64,000 nt of DNA from Taenia hydatigena (lineage: Eukaryota > Platyhelminthes > Cestoda > Cyclophyllidea > Taeniidae). Position 1 is the first letter of the stretch. The number at the start of each line of letters is the position of its first letter. Location of the stretch: contig JADWOT020000010.1 in the NCBI GenBank assembly GCA_036345935.2, positions 830,633-894,632 on the forward strand. The letters run 5' to 3'. This document shows, in pieces, positions 23,824 through 35,639 of this stretch. A program made the position numbers and the translations under genes. A model generated the notes under the pieces. The model was given only the letters and a program-made list of their open reading frames with translations, made no database searches and was not told the origin of the DNA.

Positions 23824-24892
23824 GCGTTACGCTTGCATACTATTTTGGTTGTACTAGCAGGTGTCAGAACTACGACAGGGCGGCATTAAAGACAAGTTCA
23901 AAGGCCAAAATCAGTTACACAGAGTCAATTTTTTGTAGTGGTGCAGATAACTTTGCAGGCCCTCTGATGTGCGATCCTCTCACAGATGCAAAAATAAAGT
24001 CGAAAGAGTAAGGGGGTAAAGTCGACCACCTCTCACGGCAGGAAAGGGGATCGGTCCTAACATTCTGCCACAACGATGCTTTCGTGTGTTAAATGTCACA
24101 ATGTCACTATCGATGCCCGCACACTTCGGCCTGCCAACAAACTAGTAAAACAACAGTAAAAGCGAATGCAATCATAAATGCGTTTGCTGCGATTTAAAAT
24201 TCTGAAGGTGATGGCACACGGAGCTCAATCAATGAAAACGGCATCAAAAGGACGTATTCCGCATCAGTTTGAGAACGAACTTTATCAGTATACGCATATT
24301 TCTATCTGTTAGGGCTTCTGAAGGGATTTTTTGCAAACAAAATAAACCTTAGATTACATTAAAGGACCCAGGTGGTGCATACCTGACTCTGGCTACTGTT
24401 TTTCCCCTTTCCTCCCTTTCCTTCACTTGACATCAAATTTGACTAGAATTCCGACCCACCTCGAAGCTCTATTTTGCGTGGGACTGATAAACGATGTCAG
24501 GGGTGATAGAACGTCACCAGTTGTCAAAGGCGTTAGTGAGGTCGTCTTCCGTAGCCCTTTGATCCTCTGCACTAACTAACATGCGTTCAGGCTGCTTTAT
24601 TGCAGTGCCATCACATAGTCAAGGGATAATGCCTAGACCGATGTACACGTCACGGTTTCATCAGCATCCACTCACATTTTGGCATCAATCAGCTTGCTGT
24701 GGTCGGGTCCAACACAGATTGAAGAAGCGCAGTCAAGATGAAGAAATTGTTAATGCAAGGAGCAGTGTCGATTCTGTCCCATTAAACAAAACAGCCAAGC
24801 AATTGGGTAATAGCATTGCCAGTTCCTGTTAATTTTCCTTGATCCTCTGAGGACAACGTCTATGTGCATTTGCCTTTGCTGCATCACTGTTC

Positions 24893-25084
24893 CTACCTGT
24901 CTTCCATTTCTCGACCATTAGCCAGTAAATGCTGGTCAGCGTCGTTCCCCACCATGATCAATTTGTCACAACGATAGCACATTGCATAAGGCTTCGAGGT
25001 TTCTGGAGCAGCATCTCGATGGCAACTCATTATATAGTCAGGAGATGGCAGACAATCTGCTGTGTGTTGTAGAGCAGCATCCAC
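24893..25084 (-). CDS. Small ORF, member 2 of a related pair inside repeat B
   Basis: The partner of the frame at 23632-23823, of identical length. It includes YIMSCHRDAAPETSKPYAMC and CYRCDKLIM, giving Cys-His and Cys-x2-Cys arrangements that could bind zinc. It ends ATGGAAGACAG followed by GTAGGA, which is a plausible donor, so it may be an internal exon. A possible acceptor is the CACACAG near 25050. The function is unknown. Confidence 0.35.
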   Translation of the reverse strand: MDAALQHTADCLPSPDYIMSCHRDAAPETSKPYAMCYRCDKLIMVGNDADQHLLANGREMEDR

Positions 25085-25919
25085 ATGTCACGTTTGCATA
25101 ATCCTCCACTTGTACTAACAAATGTTCGAGTTACGAAACGGCGGTAGTAAAGACCATTAAGATCATTCTTAAGTGCCATTTCTAATCCATCCAGCATATT
25201 TTTTGTTCATCCATTTCTATCTTTGGGCCATATGTTGTACGTTTAGTAAAAGAGTCTAAACTCATTGTGATTCGTTCCTTATTTCGTGCTTGCTGATCCC
25301 AATTCTGAAGTGCTGCCTCATGCATCGTTGGTCGAAGTGATGATGCAATACAGAACGAGGCGACACTTATTGAATAATAGCAAAATGTCTTATTTCTGCC
25401 GGATAGAGCACAGTATCTGTACAAAGAATTAAATATGTTGAAAATATCCTGAAGATGTGCATGTCATCATGGAAAACATCGTCATTTTACACACATTTCT
25501 AGAGGTGACAATGACTCACGTCAGCTTGCAGGATGAAGAGTAGTGTCTTCATTCGTTCTCTTCTTTGCAGTTGTGAACTAGCATATTGTACTAGGTGTTA
25601 CCTCATAGCACTATCACTTTTCATTAGGCTCTTTCATTGGGCAAGAACTCGATTTTATTTTGACAACTTCTCAGCATCAAGCTGGCGTTTGATTTGCGGA
25701 ATAACGAGCTCTTACGGCATTAGTCGAAGAGGTAAGCATGTCATTAGTGCAAGTACAAGTGTGCAAATCTCCGTTTGTGCTCGTAGATTCGGTTTGAAAT
25801 GAAGCTTCACCTCACCTTCATTCTCTTCCTCTAAATGCGTAGCCAGTTTCTTAGCTACAGCAAGGTGCAGCCAAAAGCTACTTCGGGAACCAAAGTTGTT
25901 ACGAAAAGCAGTCAGTTAT

Positions 25920-27370
25920 TAGAGTATAACAGAACTTGGAGATCCACCGCTGTACTGCGTATCCGCGCAAAAGGACAAAAGTAAAGTCGGCAAATAACGA
26001 AGGGAGAAGTTTATTCTACTTGGCTCAGGCAGAAGCCATTCATGATGTGGTCTCCAAGGCCGGTCCTTATTAGCCCGAGAAGCTATATTGTACTTGTTCT
26101 AGTAAATGCACCTCCATAGCCATTGTCGTTCAAGGAACACGATTCTCGTGACGCTACGCACTGCATTTGTCACCGATACCATTAATGAGGATAAGGAAGT
26201 GCACTCCGATTTTGCATAGCCGTCATCACTTTGCCTCGTCCTTAGTACTGCCAAAGCCGTCGAAGAACATTCTTATCGGTTTACACTAACCCTCACAAGG
26301 AAGTAAAGGACGAAAGAGAGCGGACAAACTCCTTGTCTTTCCACATGAGTGCCCTCGATTGTCTTTTTGCGTCAAAGGTGATGCGTTGCTTGATGAGCAT
26401 AGAACAGCATCGTCGATTAATTCTGCTATTGTAGTGCCAACATGCGCTGTTCATGGCACTATTGAAGGGGAAAAGGCAATCCACAATACTTTTTGTTTCG
26501 ACCTTTACACAACTGTAATGGGTGTACATAGTAGACGATAGCATTCTTCGGTGGTGAGATGGCAGTATTTGGCCCGAGGTAAAGTGATGAGTGTCATGCA
26601 TTTGAGGAGTGCACTTCCTTCCGGTGGCAGATGCAGTCCATTTCGTCACGAGCTCCGCATTCGCTGTTGCAGTGTATTCATTTAAAATGACAGCAATTCG
26701 ATAAAAAAATAAGGTAAGGTAAAGATAAGAGGAATGTTAACTCAAGGTATTTAGCTACATAGCTACACAAATGCCGTCTACCAAAACCATAATCCTTCTC
26801 CTCCAGCCACCTATGCAAGCATAAGTCCGACCCAAAGTATGCAAGAAATGACAGCGAAATACATGGAATGGCAAGTGAATAACACACCCCACGAACATCA
26901 CTTCGCCGAAAATCTGACAGGTCCGCGCGTGCGCCGCAGACATTTAAACACGAAAGGGAGACAAATTGAAATTGCAGATTGTATTTAGTAAGCATTTGCA
27001 GTTGAATGCATTGATTCTTTGCTTAGGAGAATATACTGCGCCAAGATATCTTACAAAATTAGTGCAAATAGTAAATTATGATATCGCTCATTCAAACAGT
27101 TCCGTAAGCGCATAGGTTATGGGAGCATATTTGAATTAGATCGCCACAGGTTTGCATGAAAATGCATGTCTCTTCGACCGTAGCACTTAGCATGAAAGAG
27201 AGAGCAGTACCGATTACAGTAATCGTGGATACGAGCCGATCTAAAGACATTTATGTTTGTTTCATTCTAGCGATCATCGCGGGACAATCACGTGCTGCTC
27301 AGCGAGTTAGTGACCGGTGCAATGGGATCTAGACTACCTTCAATATTCTTTGCTTCAACTGATTGCAAAT
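25920..27370 (+). repeat. Repeat family A, copy 2
   Basis: Direct copy of 14166-15542, starting near CAGAACTTGGAGATCCACC and ending near GGGATCTAGACTACCTTC. It has an extra segment near 27140-27180 relative to copy 1. It lies just after repeat B copy 2. Confidence 0.75.
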
Positions 27371-28059
27371 ATATTTACCTCTAACATTCGTGGCAAAATT
27401 CTAAAGTTGGGTTCTAGTTACTTGGTCATTCAGAAAAAAGTGCTTTTGCATTAAGACGCCTTTTCAGAACACAAATCTCATCGCTTCACAATGTTGACAA
27501 GTGGTTGCATGGAGGCAAGCACTATGAGCGGAGTGCAATAAAGTTGCTTCTTTTCGCGCAACTAGTTTTCATCCATTGCATGAAGACCTGAGAAGACCCG
27601 GGATTGATGCCATTGGAAAAAGGTGTATGTCCCAATTGCCATTGGATTGGCGGTGACTATCCTTGAGTAAATGGCGAGTCGTTTAAATACAGAGCCATCA
27701 TGTTACGCTTCTCTTTCTCTTTGTGCTATAAGCCATCACATCTGGTCAAGTAGTGCCTCTCTGTCTATAAATACGCTCATTACTCGAATTGTGAAGTACT
27801 ATTCAAATTGCAAAACTTTAGTTAGGATTGAATACAATGTTGGCAATTTAAATGTAACCAAGGAAAGGCGATTTAATGCACAGAAGGCTGTACAGCTCTC
27901 AGCGCAGCAAAATGATTTTATTGAAGAGTCCATGTTTCTCATGGGAAAATTGCCATGGTACAGCAAAACAGTGCAGCACAGCGTCGCACACAGTAGTTGA
28001 TAATGCTCTTTGCACCTTAAGGCGCTCACAAAAACAAAATTTATGACGCACAGAATTTT

Positions 28060-28345
28060 AACTGTCAAATCAGGTGCAGGAACTCAATTTTAGCATTTCA
28101 GAAGGCATGAATTGGACAAAGGAGAGGTAAATTAGCTTTACAAAGTCGATAATAATGAAGTAGAGCCCAAGCGAAAGCAAATTATTGTTACCATTTAGAA
28201 AGGTTTGAAATGAAGTTAAATTAGAAGAAAATTGGATTCATAAAGTCAAAATGGGCAAAACTGGTACAAAAATAGAAGTAAATTGATTTTATTATCCCGA
28301 GAGGCATAAAATAGGGCCAAATCGGTGACAATTTGACTTTACCTT
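28060..28345 (-). repeat. Repeat C, inverted arm
   Basis: Reverse-complement partner of 19160-19455. It grades into the tandem array that follows, and its own sequence resembles array units, so the other arm may be a dispersed piece of the same array. Confidence 0.55.
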
Positions 28346-29300
28346 GTGATATTTAACTTAATTAGGCAAAAAAGTAAATGGATTTCTTTATATCGAGACG
28401 AAAAAATGGAACCAAAGGAAATAGCAATTAATATCATAAAGTCGAGTTCCGTGATTGAAGTCATAGAAGTAGTTAGGTTTTGACATTTCGGAAAGCATGA
28501 AATGGAGCCGAAGGTAAAGAAACTAATTTACAATGTGGAAGCATGCAAAACAGAGCCGAAGAAAGGAATCAAAATTCACGAAGTTGAAATGCATGATATG
28601 GAGTCGAAGGAGACGAAATTGAGTTCCCAAATTTGAAGTGGAAGAAACAGGTCTGAAGGAGAAATAATTAATTTCTCAAATTTAAAATGCATAAATGGAG
28701 AGGAAGAAGACGAAATTGAATTAACAATGTCTAAATGGATGAGAATTGATTCGAATAAGGAAAACTAATTATATGGAGTCAAAAGTCTAAAATCGAGTCA
28801 ATAGAATCAAAACGATTGAAGAATGCTTAAAGGATGAAATGGAACTGAATGGATTAAAATTGATTCACATTGCCGCAATACATGAAATACATTTGAGATC
28901 GAAAATTCTGCGGGTGGAGAGAATAATATTTTGCATGTCGGAGTGTACAAAATGGAGGCAAACAATGTTATTTTGATTTTTCAAAGGCGAAGCGCATGAA
29001 ATGGAACCCTGCAAAAAAAGTTGTTTCAAAAAGCGTGGAACGAAGTCAAATGAAATGATACTAATTTCGCGATTTTGGAAAGTATGAGATGGAAACAAAA
29101 GAGCAAAAATAAATCTTCTAAAGCAAAATGCACGTAATGAACCCGACGTGGGTGCAATTGAATTCACAACGTCGAAGAACGAAAAATGAAGCCGGCTGAG
29201 TCGAAACTGAATGTGCAATGTCAAAAAGTTCTAAATATAAACAAAGGAGAGAAAATGGAGTCTGCAATACGAAATGTATGTAAGAGAGCGGACTGGAGAG
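28100..29300. repeat. Degenerate tandem array (minisatellite-like)
   Basis: A purine-rich pattern of about 50-60 bases recurs around twenty times. A typical unit has GCATGAAATGGAGCCGAAGG, an AAATT stretch, and CAAAGTCGAA. Units vary in length and are heavily mutated, pointing to an old array no longer being homogenised. Frames on its minus strand (for example 28865-29224) are long because the units are purine-rich and should not be taken as genes. Confidence 0.7.
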
Positions 29301-29309
29301 AAATTAATT

Positions 29310-30920
29310 TCGCGATGCCGAAACGGCTGGCATGAGTTGCAGACTATGCCAATGGCACCACAGCCCTTTTTATGCCTGCCGCATCTTCGTACCATTGTTG
29401 AAAGAGGAAAAGCTTGACTTGATGTCGCTGTAAGCGCGATGAATCCTTCTAACATTCTGTGCCTCATGACATAAAGTGCTGGCTGAACTTGCAAAAGGCT
29501 ATAATTCTAGCAGCAGTCTTGTGCAAACTGGAATGGTATTGGACAAATATTTGCAGAGATCAATCCAGAGCAGATTATTGGTTTTATGGGCGTCGCGAAT
29601 CCTCTCAAAATTTAAAATGTGCTATAAGCGACCTACCGCTAAAACAGACAGTGTTTGTTCCTTCACTTTAATGACATTAGAATTCAGTGCAGGCTAGTAA
29701 GCCTTAGTGGGTGGCAAATTTTGCTTTAAAGGCAATTGGACTTCATGTCCATCTCAAGACTCGTTTTACAAATGGTCTACGCTTTCAACGCCTTCGCAGT
29801 GGTGGGAACCATGTCAACTTTCTCTCACCACGAAGAGCTGCATTCAGTGTGTGTTTCATTCAAGTAACTTCAACTAACTTCGCCAACGCGCATGTTGATG
29901 CATACACAAGTAGAAATTCAACTGCATTCAGTCATTTTTACAAGCACAAAAAGGTAGTAAGATTGATTTTAAATCCAGTGCTGGAAATTTTTCGTGATAT
30001 GCACCACAACTAAAGGTGGCCTTTTGGATTGTATGCAGTGTGCTCGCCGCGACGTAGAAGTACTCTGTCTAGAAAGTCAATTTAGAAATGTCATCTGTAG
30101 ACAAACATTCACTTTACTTCGCTGGACAGACCTGTGCATTGAATGTGCTTAAATCGCTCTCCTTCATTTTGTAATCCATGCGCACGTCTGAGCAACGTGT
30201 GACTTTTGATTTTCTCACTGAATGATAAAGACGAAGATGCATCAAGTGTGATCAACGCTTCAAACATCCATGCCATTTTCTGCTTTGTGTGCACCCCAAA
30301 TCACATCTCTTTTCCAATCTGCCTAAGAATGCATCCACTTGTAGAGTTTTGTCAAATATTATTTGTACGGATATTCGATAAATTCAAAATATTTATTCAC
30401 CTTAAAAGCAGGCAACTGGCAGGGGGGGCATAGAATCCTTTTTTCGTCAGCATTTGATCGGTGTTCGTTTGGATGCTGCCTTTGATTTCAAATCCGCCTC
30501 GACCTTCACTACAATCGCAGACCGCCTGAGCATATGACCTCTGAATAGAGGTCAACGAGTAATCCTCACGCTGTGATGCGCTGAGTATGAAAATCGATGA
30601 GCTTCTTTAAAACCACCATTTTGTCCACTCAAGTCAAGATCACTCAACGCCTCCTCGCTATTCTAATTGCACTTCGAACCAGTCCACTTCAATAGTGCTG
30701 CATTCTCTGCGGTCGTTAGATCAGCTCTTGACTTCTTCAGCAGCTATTTAGCTGAAGTCTGCTTCGTCTACTCCCTAAACACTTTTATACGCCTTGGAAG
30801 TTTGGACCTAATGGCTTGTTGTCAGTAATGCAAAATAAAAGGTTAATTGAAGAGTAAGAATAAATAAATGAACAAATAAGCAATTTGGTGCTAGAGATCG
30901 CTTGACATTCTCTTTTCCTT
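29310..30920. other. No well-supported gene
   Basis: A 100-codon plus-strand frame at 29711-30013 and a 61-codon minus-strand frame at 30109-30294 (containing KSHTLLRRAHGLQNEGERF) are open but lack clear splice boundaries. Both are of chance length. Confidence 0.35.
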
Positions 30921-30923
30921 CCA

Positions 30924-31421
30924 TTGTACCGCTTTCCCGGTTTCATTCCTTCAGTTGGGCTGCAAATACAATCAACGCCTACAGATACGGGAAGCAATGA
31001 AGAGGCGACTGCAGTGATTAACTGCGCAATGAGTGCAGCCAAGGTAATTCTGATAATTATCTCAATGCCATTGCATTTAGAAGTAGATGCTGACCACGAA
31101 ACCCTCGTTTACAGGCACCAGAACTATGGCAAAGCAATGGGAAAAACAATCAACCACGTAGACATTCTGGAGCTCAATTCCGACAGTCGTTACCCATTTT
31201 CCCCCTTCTGCAGTAACGGATACGTTATGATAGATGCATTTCAAACCAGGATCGCAATGCGTAAGCGTGCGCAGAAAAGAAGACAAACGAAGAATCCAAC
31301 TCTTTCGACTCCTTTGAATGTGTGTTCAGCGGATCGCGTCTCCTTTCGTCGATATGGAACCGCACTTATTAGGGCTCTCAAGACGAATCCTCGAAAATGC
31401 ATTAATTTTAAGCAGAGTTAG
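30924..31421 (+). CDS. Candidate coding region, basic C-terminus, unrecognised
   Basis: A 165-codon frame ends in TAG; a random frame of this length is unlikely but not excluded in 64 kb. It includes TPTDTGSNEEATAVINC, then a hydrophobic stretch VILIIISMP, then ETLVYRHQNYGKAMGKTINH and a basic RKRAQKRRQTK. The hydrophobic part starts with AAGGTAATTC and ends GCATTTAG, which together look like a 37-base intron. Removing it would shift the frame, so either it is retained or the exon structure differs. No family is recognised and the first codon of the frame is not ATG. Confidence 0.4.
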   Translation: MYRFPGFIPSVGLQIQSTPTDTGSNEEATAVINCAMSAAKVILIIISMPLHLEVDADHETLVYRHQNYGKAMGKTINHVDILELNSDSRYPFSPFCSNGYVMIDAFQTRIAMRKRAQKRRQTKNPTLSTPLNVCSADRVSFRRYGTALIRALKTNPRKCINFKQS

Positions 31422-31546
31422 ATGACCAAGAAAAGGATAGGCTTAAATGCTTCCATTCGAAAAATGGCATCCAGTAGGTGAAAGGGCTGCAAATAAAAGT
31501 TGGTGCTGAAGCGGTGCCACGTCGCTAGGACGAGAGCTATTACAAA

Positions 31547-31614
31547 TTTGAGACTGAACGACGCTGCATCCTTCTTCACTTTTGAGACTGAACGACGCTG
31601 CATCCTTCTTCACT
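31547..31614. repeat. Near-perfect 34-base tandem duplication
   Basis: The unit containing GAGACTGAACGACGCTGC occurs twice in a row with no visible mismatch. Since other repeats in the window are heavily diverged, this duplication is recent or is an assembly artefact. Confidence 0.85.
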
Positions 31615-31759
31615 TTTTTAGTATTTGGGTCTCACCAGCAGCTTTATGTGTAGTTCGTGTTTCTTTGAAATTGTGCTTAGACATATGCCCTCATTTCGTC
31701 GCCATTTTTTCATTTCTCTTTTCCTTTCCTGCTTTTAAAGTTCTCGCGTGATTACATTT

Positions 31760-33280
31760 TAGGACCTTTTAACCCGTCAATAGCCAGGACCCAGAGCCAT
31801 CGAGTGCATTATCACCGTCCATTCAACTTGCAATGCCCGCTGTAACAAACGAGATCGGGTTTAGATGGTACTGCGCATACGCCATGAAAAAATTATTTTC
31901 TTAACCTGTAATCGCACAAAAACCATGTGTCGCCCTCACCATTTTTATGTAAGCTAATACAATAATCTCCATTTGCTTGCAGATGCTTTATGCTAGTCAA
32001 TTATATGATCCTTTGGTCAGTCAGGCAACCAGTAGGTCTCGATGTTGTTTACATTCGCTTGCAGCCAAAATGCGCCAAGACGCAACCGATGTTTTGATTA
32101 CGACCCGCCATTAGAATAGAAGATAAAAACACGAAACCAAAACCACATGCAAAAGTGAGTAGCCGATAAAATGGCAGTACTTGCTCTTTAAGCGCAGTAT
32201 GTTTGAAGACGTGCTCACAGAATGAACAACCATCATGGTTCGTTAGACAACTCATGCAATTGCTGTTTCGTATAGCCTCTTATTGTTTAAGATTTACCTC
32301 AATTTAACTGCTCTTTACAATAGTGGAACTCATTAAGGCACAGATCTCCTGACGGAGCGGATAGAGGCAGCGCATGCTTTCCATATCACCCCGAAGATCA
32401 TCATTTTAAAGCCCGTGTGCCTCAGATAGTAATTAATCTTTTCCAAACGATCTCCTTCCAAATTCGCGTATCGCATCCATCATCTGGCAGTCTAATTTAT
32501 GCAGCACGAAACAGTAACTTCAACCCGAATTTTCCTTTTGAATAAACTTATAAGTAGGCAAAAAAACATTTGAGGCTAAGCTTATCGGACACTATTGACA
32601 GAGCAGAGAGGATTACACGCCTTTGGCTCACTCTTATTTAACGAAAGTGTTAAAACGTAAGAAATATGGGTTATTTTTTATGTCTCGCCTTAAAATGACC
32701 ACTAATTACATTTCGCAAGGTCGCGCTATGAAATCGGTGTATTTGCATTCGGTTTTCAAGAAATTTGTTTTATAATCACACGTTGAGAACAATTTTGTCA
32801 TGTAACCACCCAAGACTAATTTAACGCGCGCGAAACCACTGCGTTTAAAGCACAACAACTGAGGCTGTTTGACAGTATTGATGGCTGCCTCTAAGCTTAC
32901 TAGGAGAAATGTACATTTCTCACGAATAGTGCAGAACATATTCAAAGATGGTAGAGTTGAGGAAAATCAAAGGTTTTGTTCGGTAAATCAATTAAGACTC
33001 CAAACATTGTTTATAGTGAATGGCACAGACTATAAACAGTTTGCGTTGCCTTGCAATCATGTGCCTCATTTGTTTTGCTGAGTCGGCCGTTCGCTTATGA
33101 TTTTATCCTAATTTCTATCAATGATTCTTCTTGAAAGCACGCAGCCAGCTGTTGCGCCATCGGTGTTATTATTTAATAAAACTGGTGCAGATATTATTGA
33201 TAAGTCGTGCTCTTAATGATTCATCGTGCTCTTTTTCCACCTCTAATTTTTTGCTTATCTACACTTTGCTTAATCATGAG
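31760..33280. other. No supported gene
   Basis: Short open frames on both strands lack splice support. Nothing matches the repeat families. Confidence 0.4.
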
Positions 33281-33284
33281 AAAG

Positions 33285-33431
33285 ATTGGTGACCGTGGCA
33301 AGGCTATTCCCGAAACGTGTGTGGTAATTTGTAAAAATGATAAAGTGCCAACCTGCATCCGATTGGCTACTGCTACCCACGTTGTCTCCTATTTTGCCAT
33401 TCTAGTGGACAAGACTGTGTGGCAAACAAAG
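33285..33431 (+). CDS. Candidate exon, unrecognised
   Basis: 49 open codons end at a good donor, CAAACAAAG followed by GTAATC, in phase 0. The product includes IGDRGKAIPETCVVICKND and VPTCIRLATATHVVSY. The acceptor is uncertain because the upstream AG lacks a clear pyrimidine tract. It may belong with the plus-strand exons at 34.6-36.6 kb. Confidence 0.3.
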
Positions 33432-34572
33432 GTAATCGAATATTGTAGACGTGGACAAGTCTGCTGCAAAATTTAGCAAAAACGAGTGAAAAAGGACTTG
33501 TGCGTAAAATGGAGGGTGTAAAGAAGCATTCATAGGACGAAAACGAATTCAGTGCTCTGCATTACAATCCTGCATTATTCACTTTTAAGTTGTTTCTCTA
33601 TTGCCTGAACTTGTTGCCAAAGCACTTGCTGCAATATGAAGGGTGCACGCAAATAAAGTGATAGAAGAGAAAAAGCACACGTCACTGCCTACGTGGATAT
33701 TAGACTCTGAGAAATGCGAGCCTATACAGGGCAACAAAACGCAAGGTCTTTGCCGTCTCTACGACGGTCAAACACTTGTGACTGGCTAATGATGAGAGAG
33801 CTGCTCTATTCCCTTCACTTGGTGGACATGTCAACATAAAGTGCTCGAATCACTACATGGCACTCAAGGCCACAAATTCTGAGGCAAACTTTATGCTAAA
33901 TTATGTGATTCCATTGGATTCTAAAGATCCATCAAGCACTAATAAATTAGTAAAGAAAGAGGCAGGTAAATTAATAGGCGCACTTTTATGGAAACGATTA
34001 TGATGCGCAATAAGTCTTGTAACATGAAATAAGGGCGCCAGTGCGGTCCTCACGAAACACACAGTCACACCGACAACCAGTCTTGCATACTCTTTGAGAA
34101 ATGACAGGCTTGGCTTTCGACTTCAGCATATTCAAACCAATTAGGTTCCAACGAAGGACGTTAAGCTGAGTGCTAAGTACAATAAATGACACCATTTGTA
34201 GAGAATAGTTTTCCACGACAATCGCGACAATCGTGATGGATTAGCCTTCTTAAGTGTCTGCAATGGGTTTCATGCCAGCAGCCAATGGTGAGCGATTAAG
34301 GAAATGATGCTGCTAATGGCAAAAAGATGCCCTCGAGCCACCATTTTGAAGTAATTAAAAGAGGCGGGAACCATGGCACTTCTCGATGTCTTTTAACTTC
34401 ATTTCCTTCATTTCTTCTTCATTTAGAAGCGTCAAGTCAAATATTGCACCAAATTGCAGCATTTTGATAGGAGATAGCAAGAACAAATTGTGCTTATATT
34501 AAGTTTGTCAAACTCACGTTCATTTCCGTCTCTATACATTCTGCCGAACCCATAACTTCACTCACACAGCAG

Positions 34573-34714
34573 GTACATTCGCGAGGCACGCAAGCAAGCG
34601 AATAACTTGGCGATTGCTGAATGGTTGGAGATGAAGGAAACGAGAAAGCAGCACGGCGTTACCGATGGGGCCAGAATTAGCTCAGACGCCATGCACAAGC
34701 TCCGTGGTATCTAG
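34573..34714 (+). CDS. Candidate C-terminal exon, helical and charged
   Basis: After a CACACAGCAG acceptor the frame reads YIREARKQANNLAIAEWLEM, continues KETRKQHGVTDGARISSD, and stops at TAG. The pattern is strongly helical and resembles the W-L-x2-K segments of microtubule-associated coiled-coil proteins (CCDC34/CCDC181/MAP9-like), but too little is present for a family call. A possible donor at 34704 would bypass the TAG. Acceptor phase is 2. Confidence 0.4.
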
Positions 34715-35250
34715 GCCTATTATAACTCTTTCTTTCCCTTTCTTTTAATCGTCCACTTTTCCCCAGCCTAACATCTCTTCTTCTTCATCACATCGACTCT
34801 TGCTGGTAAGACTGGGGATTTACGCAGACATAGGGTTTTTAAATTTACAATGAATCCACATCCACCAACTCAGTAATAACGTTCAGGATTTAACAGATGA
34901 TAACTTTGCCGGATTCATGTCTTGGATGCATTGATGTCTGTTTGCAATGAAATCAGTAGCTGATGTACTGCGCCACGCTGTATGGCTTAATGTCATTTTG
35001 ATTAGTTGGCTGTAGGAATGGCTCACATTGTGGGCTCCCCATGCGGCTTACCTACAACCAGTCGAAGTCATCTAGTATCTAGAGAGAGATAAGTCTCATC
35101 CCCCCGAAATCATTCAAAATCGTCCTGTGTCACGAACTTCAACCAATCATCAGACGCAGATGAGACGATGAAAACGGTGATTTTAGGATCTACAGCATTA
35201 TAACCATGGCTTGAGTTTGCTTAAGCTACTAAGCTTTTGTCTTCCCGCAG

Positions 35251-35608
35251 TACCGAGGCACATGAATTCACGACCTCGCCGTGTCTGAGTGCTTTTAAGC
35301 GACCCTCTGACAAAGTGAATTGGTTGGCGTACGGAGGTGTGCTTTCCTGCTTTACTGGAACAGATTGAATACAGGCAAAGACACAAACTACAATTTTGCC
35401 CAATGCTTTGATGCAAGGTGATGCAAAGCATACTATAACTGGATCTTACAAATTTCATGCATGGAAATGCATACATCTTGGAGTAAATTATTGCCGTGCT
35501 TTTTTTTAAATTGCAGGAAAGCTGGGCATCGTGGCTTTTGTAAAGGACCACGCACCATTGCAACTTACGCTAGGCAACCTTATTCACTGCAGAAGCTTTA
35601 TAGTGTGA
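35251..35608 (+). CDS. Candidate C-terminal exons, possibly WD-repeat-like
   Basis: The first exon (35251-35336) follows a strong CTTCCCGCAG acceptor and reads TEAHEFTTSPCLSAFKRPSD then KVNWLAYGG. It joins in phase, through a 180-base intron, to 35517-35608, which follows a T-rich ATTGCAG acceptor and reads KLGIVAFVKDHAPLQLTLGN before TGA. The junction WLAYGG-KLGIV resembles the inner strand pair of a WD40 blade, which is why I suggest that fold. A 39-base exon at 34767-34805, with excellent splice sites, could precede it in phase. The minus strand is also open here for 60 codons, so strand is not certain. Confidence 0.4.
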
Positions 35609-35639
35609 TCCGGTGTGGTTTACGAAGAAATTAATCTAG

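Larger units (their letters stand above)
21690..25400 (+). repeat. Repeat family B, copy 2
   Basis: Sequence from about 21770 to 22460 aligns with 41945-42660, and 22830-23620 aligns with 3100-3900 and 42985-43745. Shared landmarks include GTGAACGTCTCCGAGGATG and AGTGCACAGATAGGTAGGA. It extends beyond copy 1 at its left end. Its right half contains a local duplication at 23540-23900 and 24780-25165 that is not seen in the other copies. Confidence 0.65.

Noticed and set aside
28865..29224. 119-codon minus-strand ORF
   Set aside because: It falls in the purine-rich tandem array, where one strand is depleted of stop codons for compositional reasons.
35221..35403. 60-codon minus-strand ORF ending in a good-looking C-terminal frame
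   Set aside because: The plus-strand exon over the same bases has a stronger acceptor and joins in phase to a second exon, so the minus frame is more likely its shadow. Strand remains slightly uncertain.
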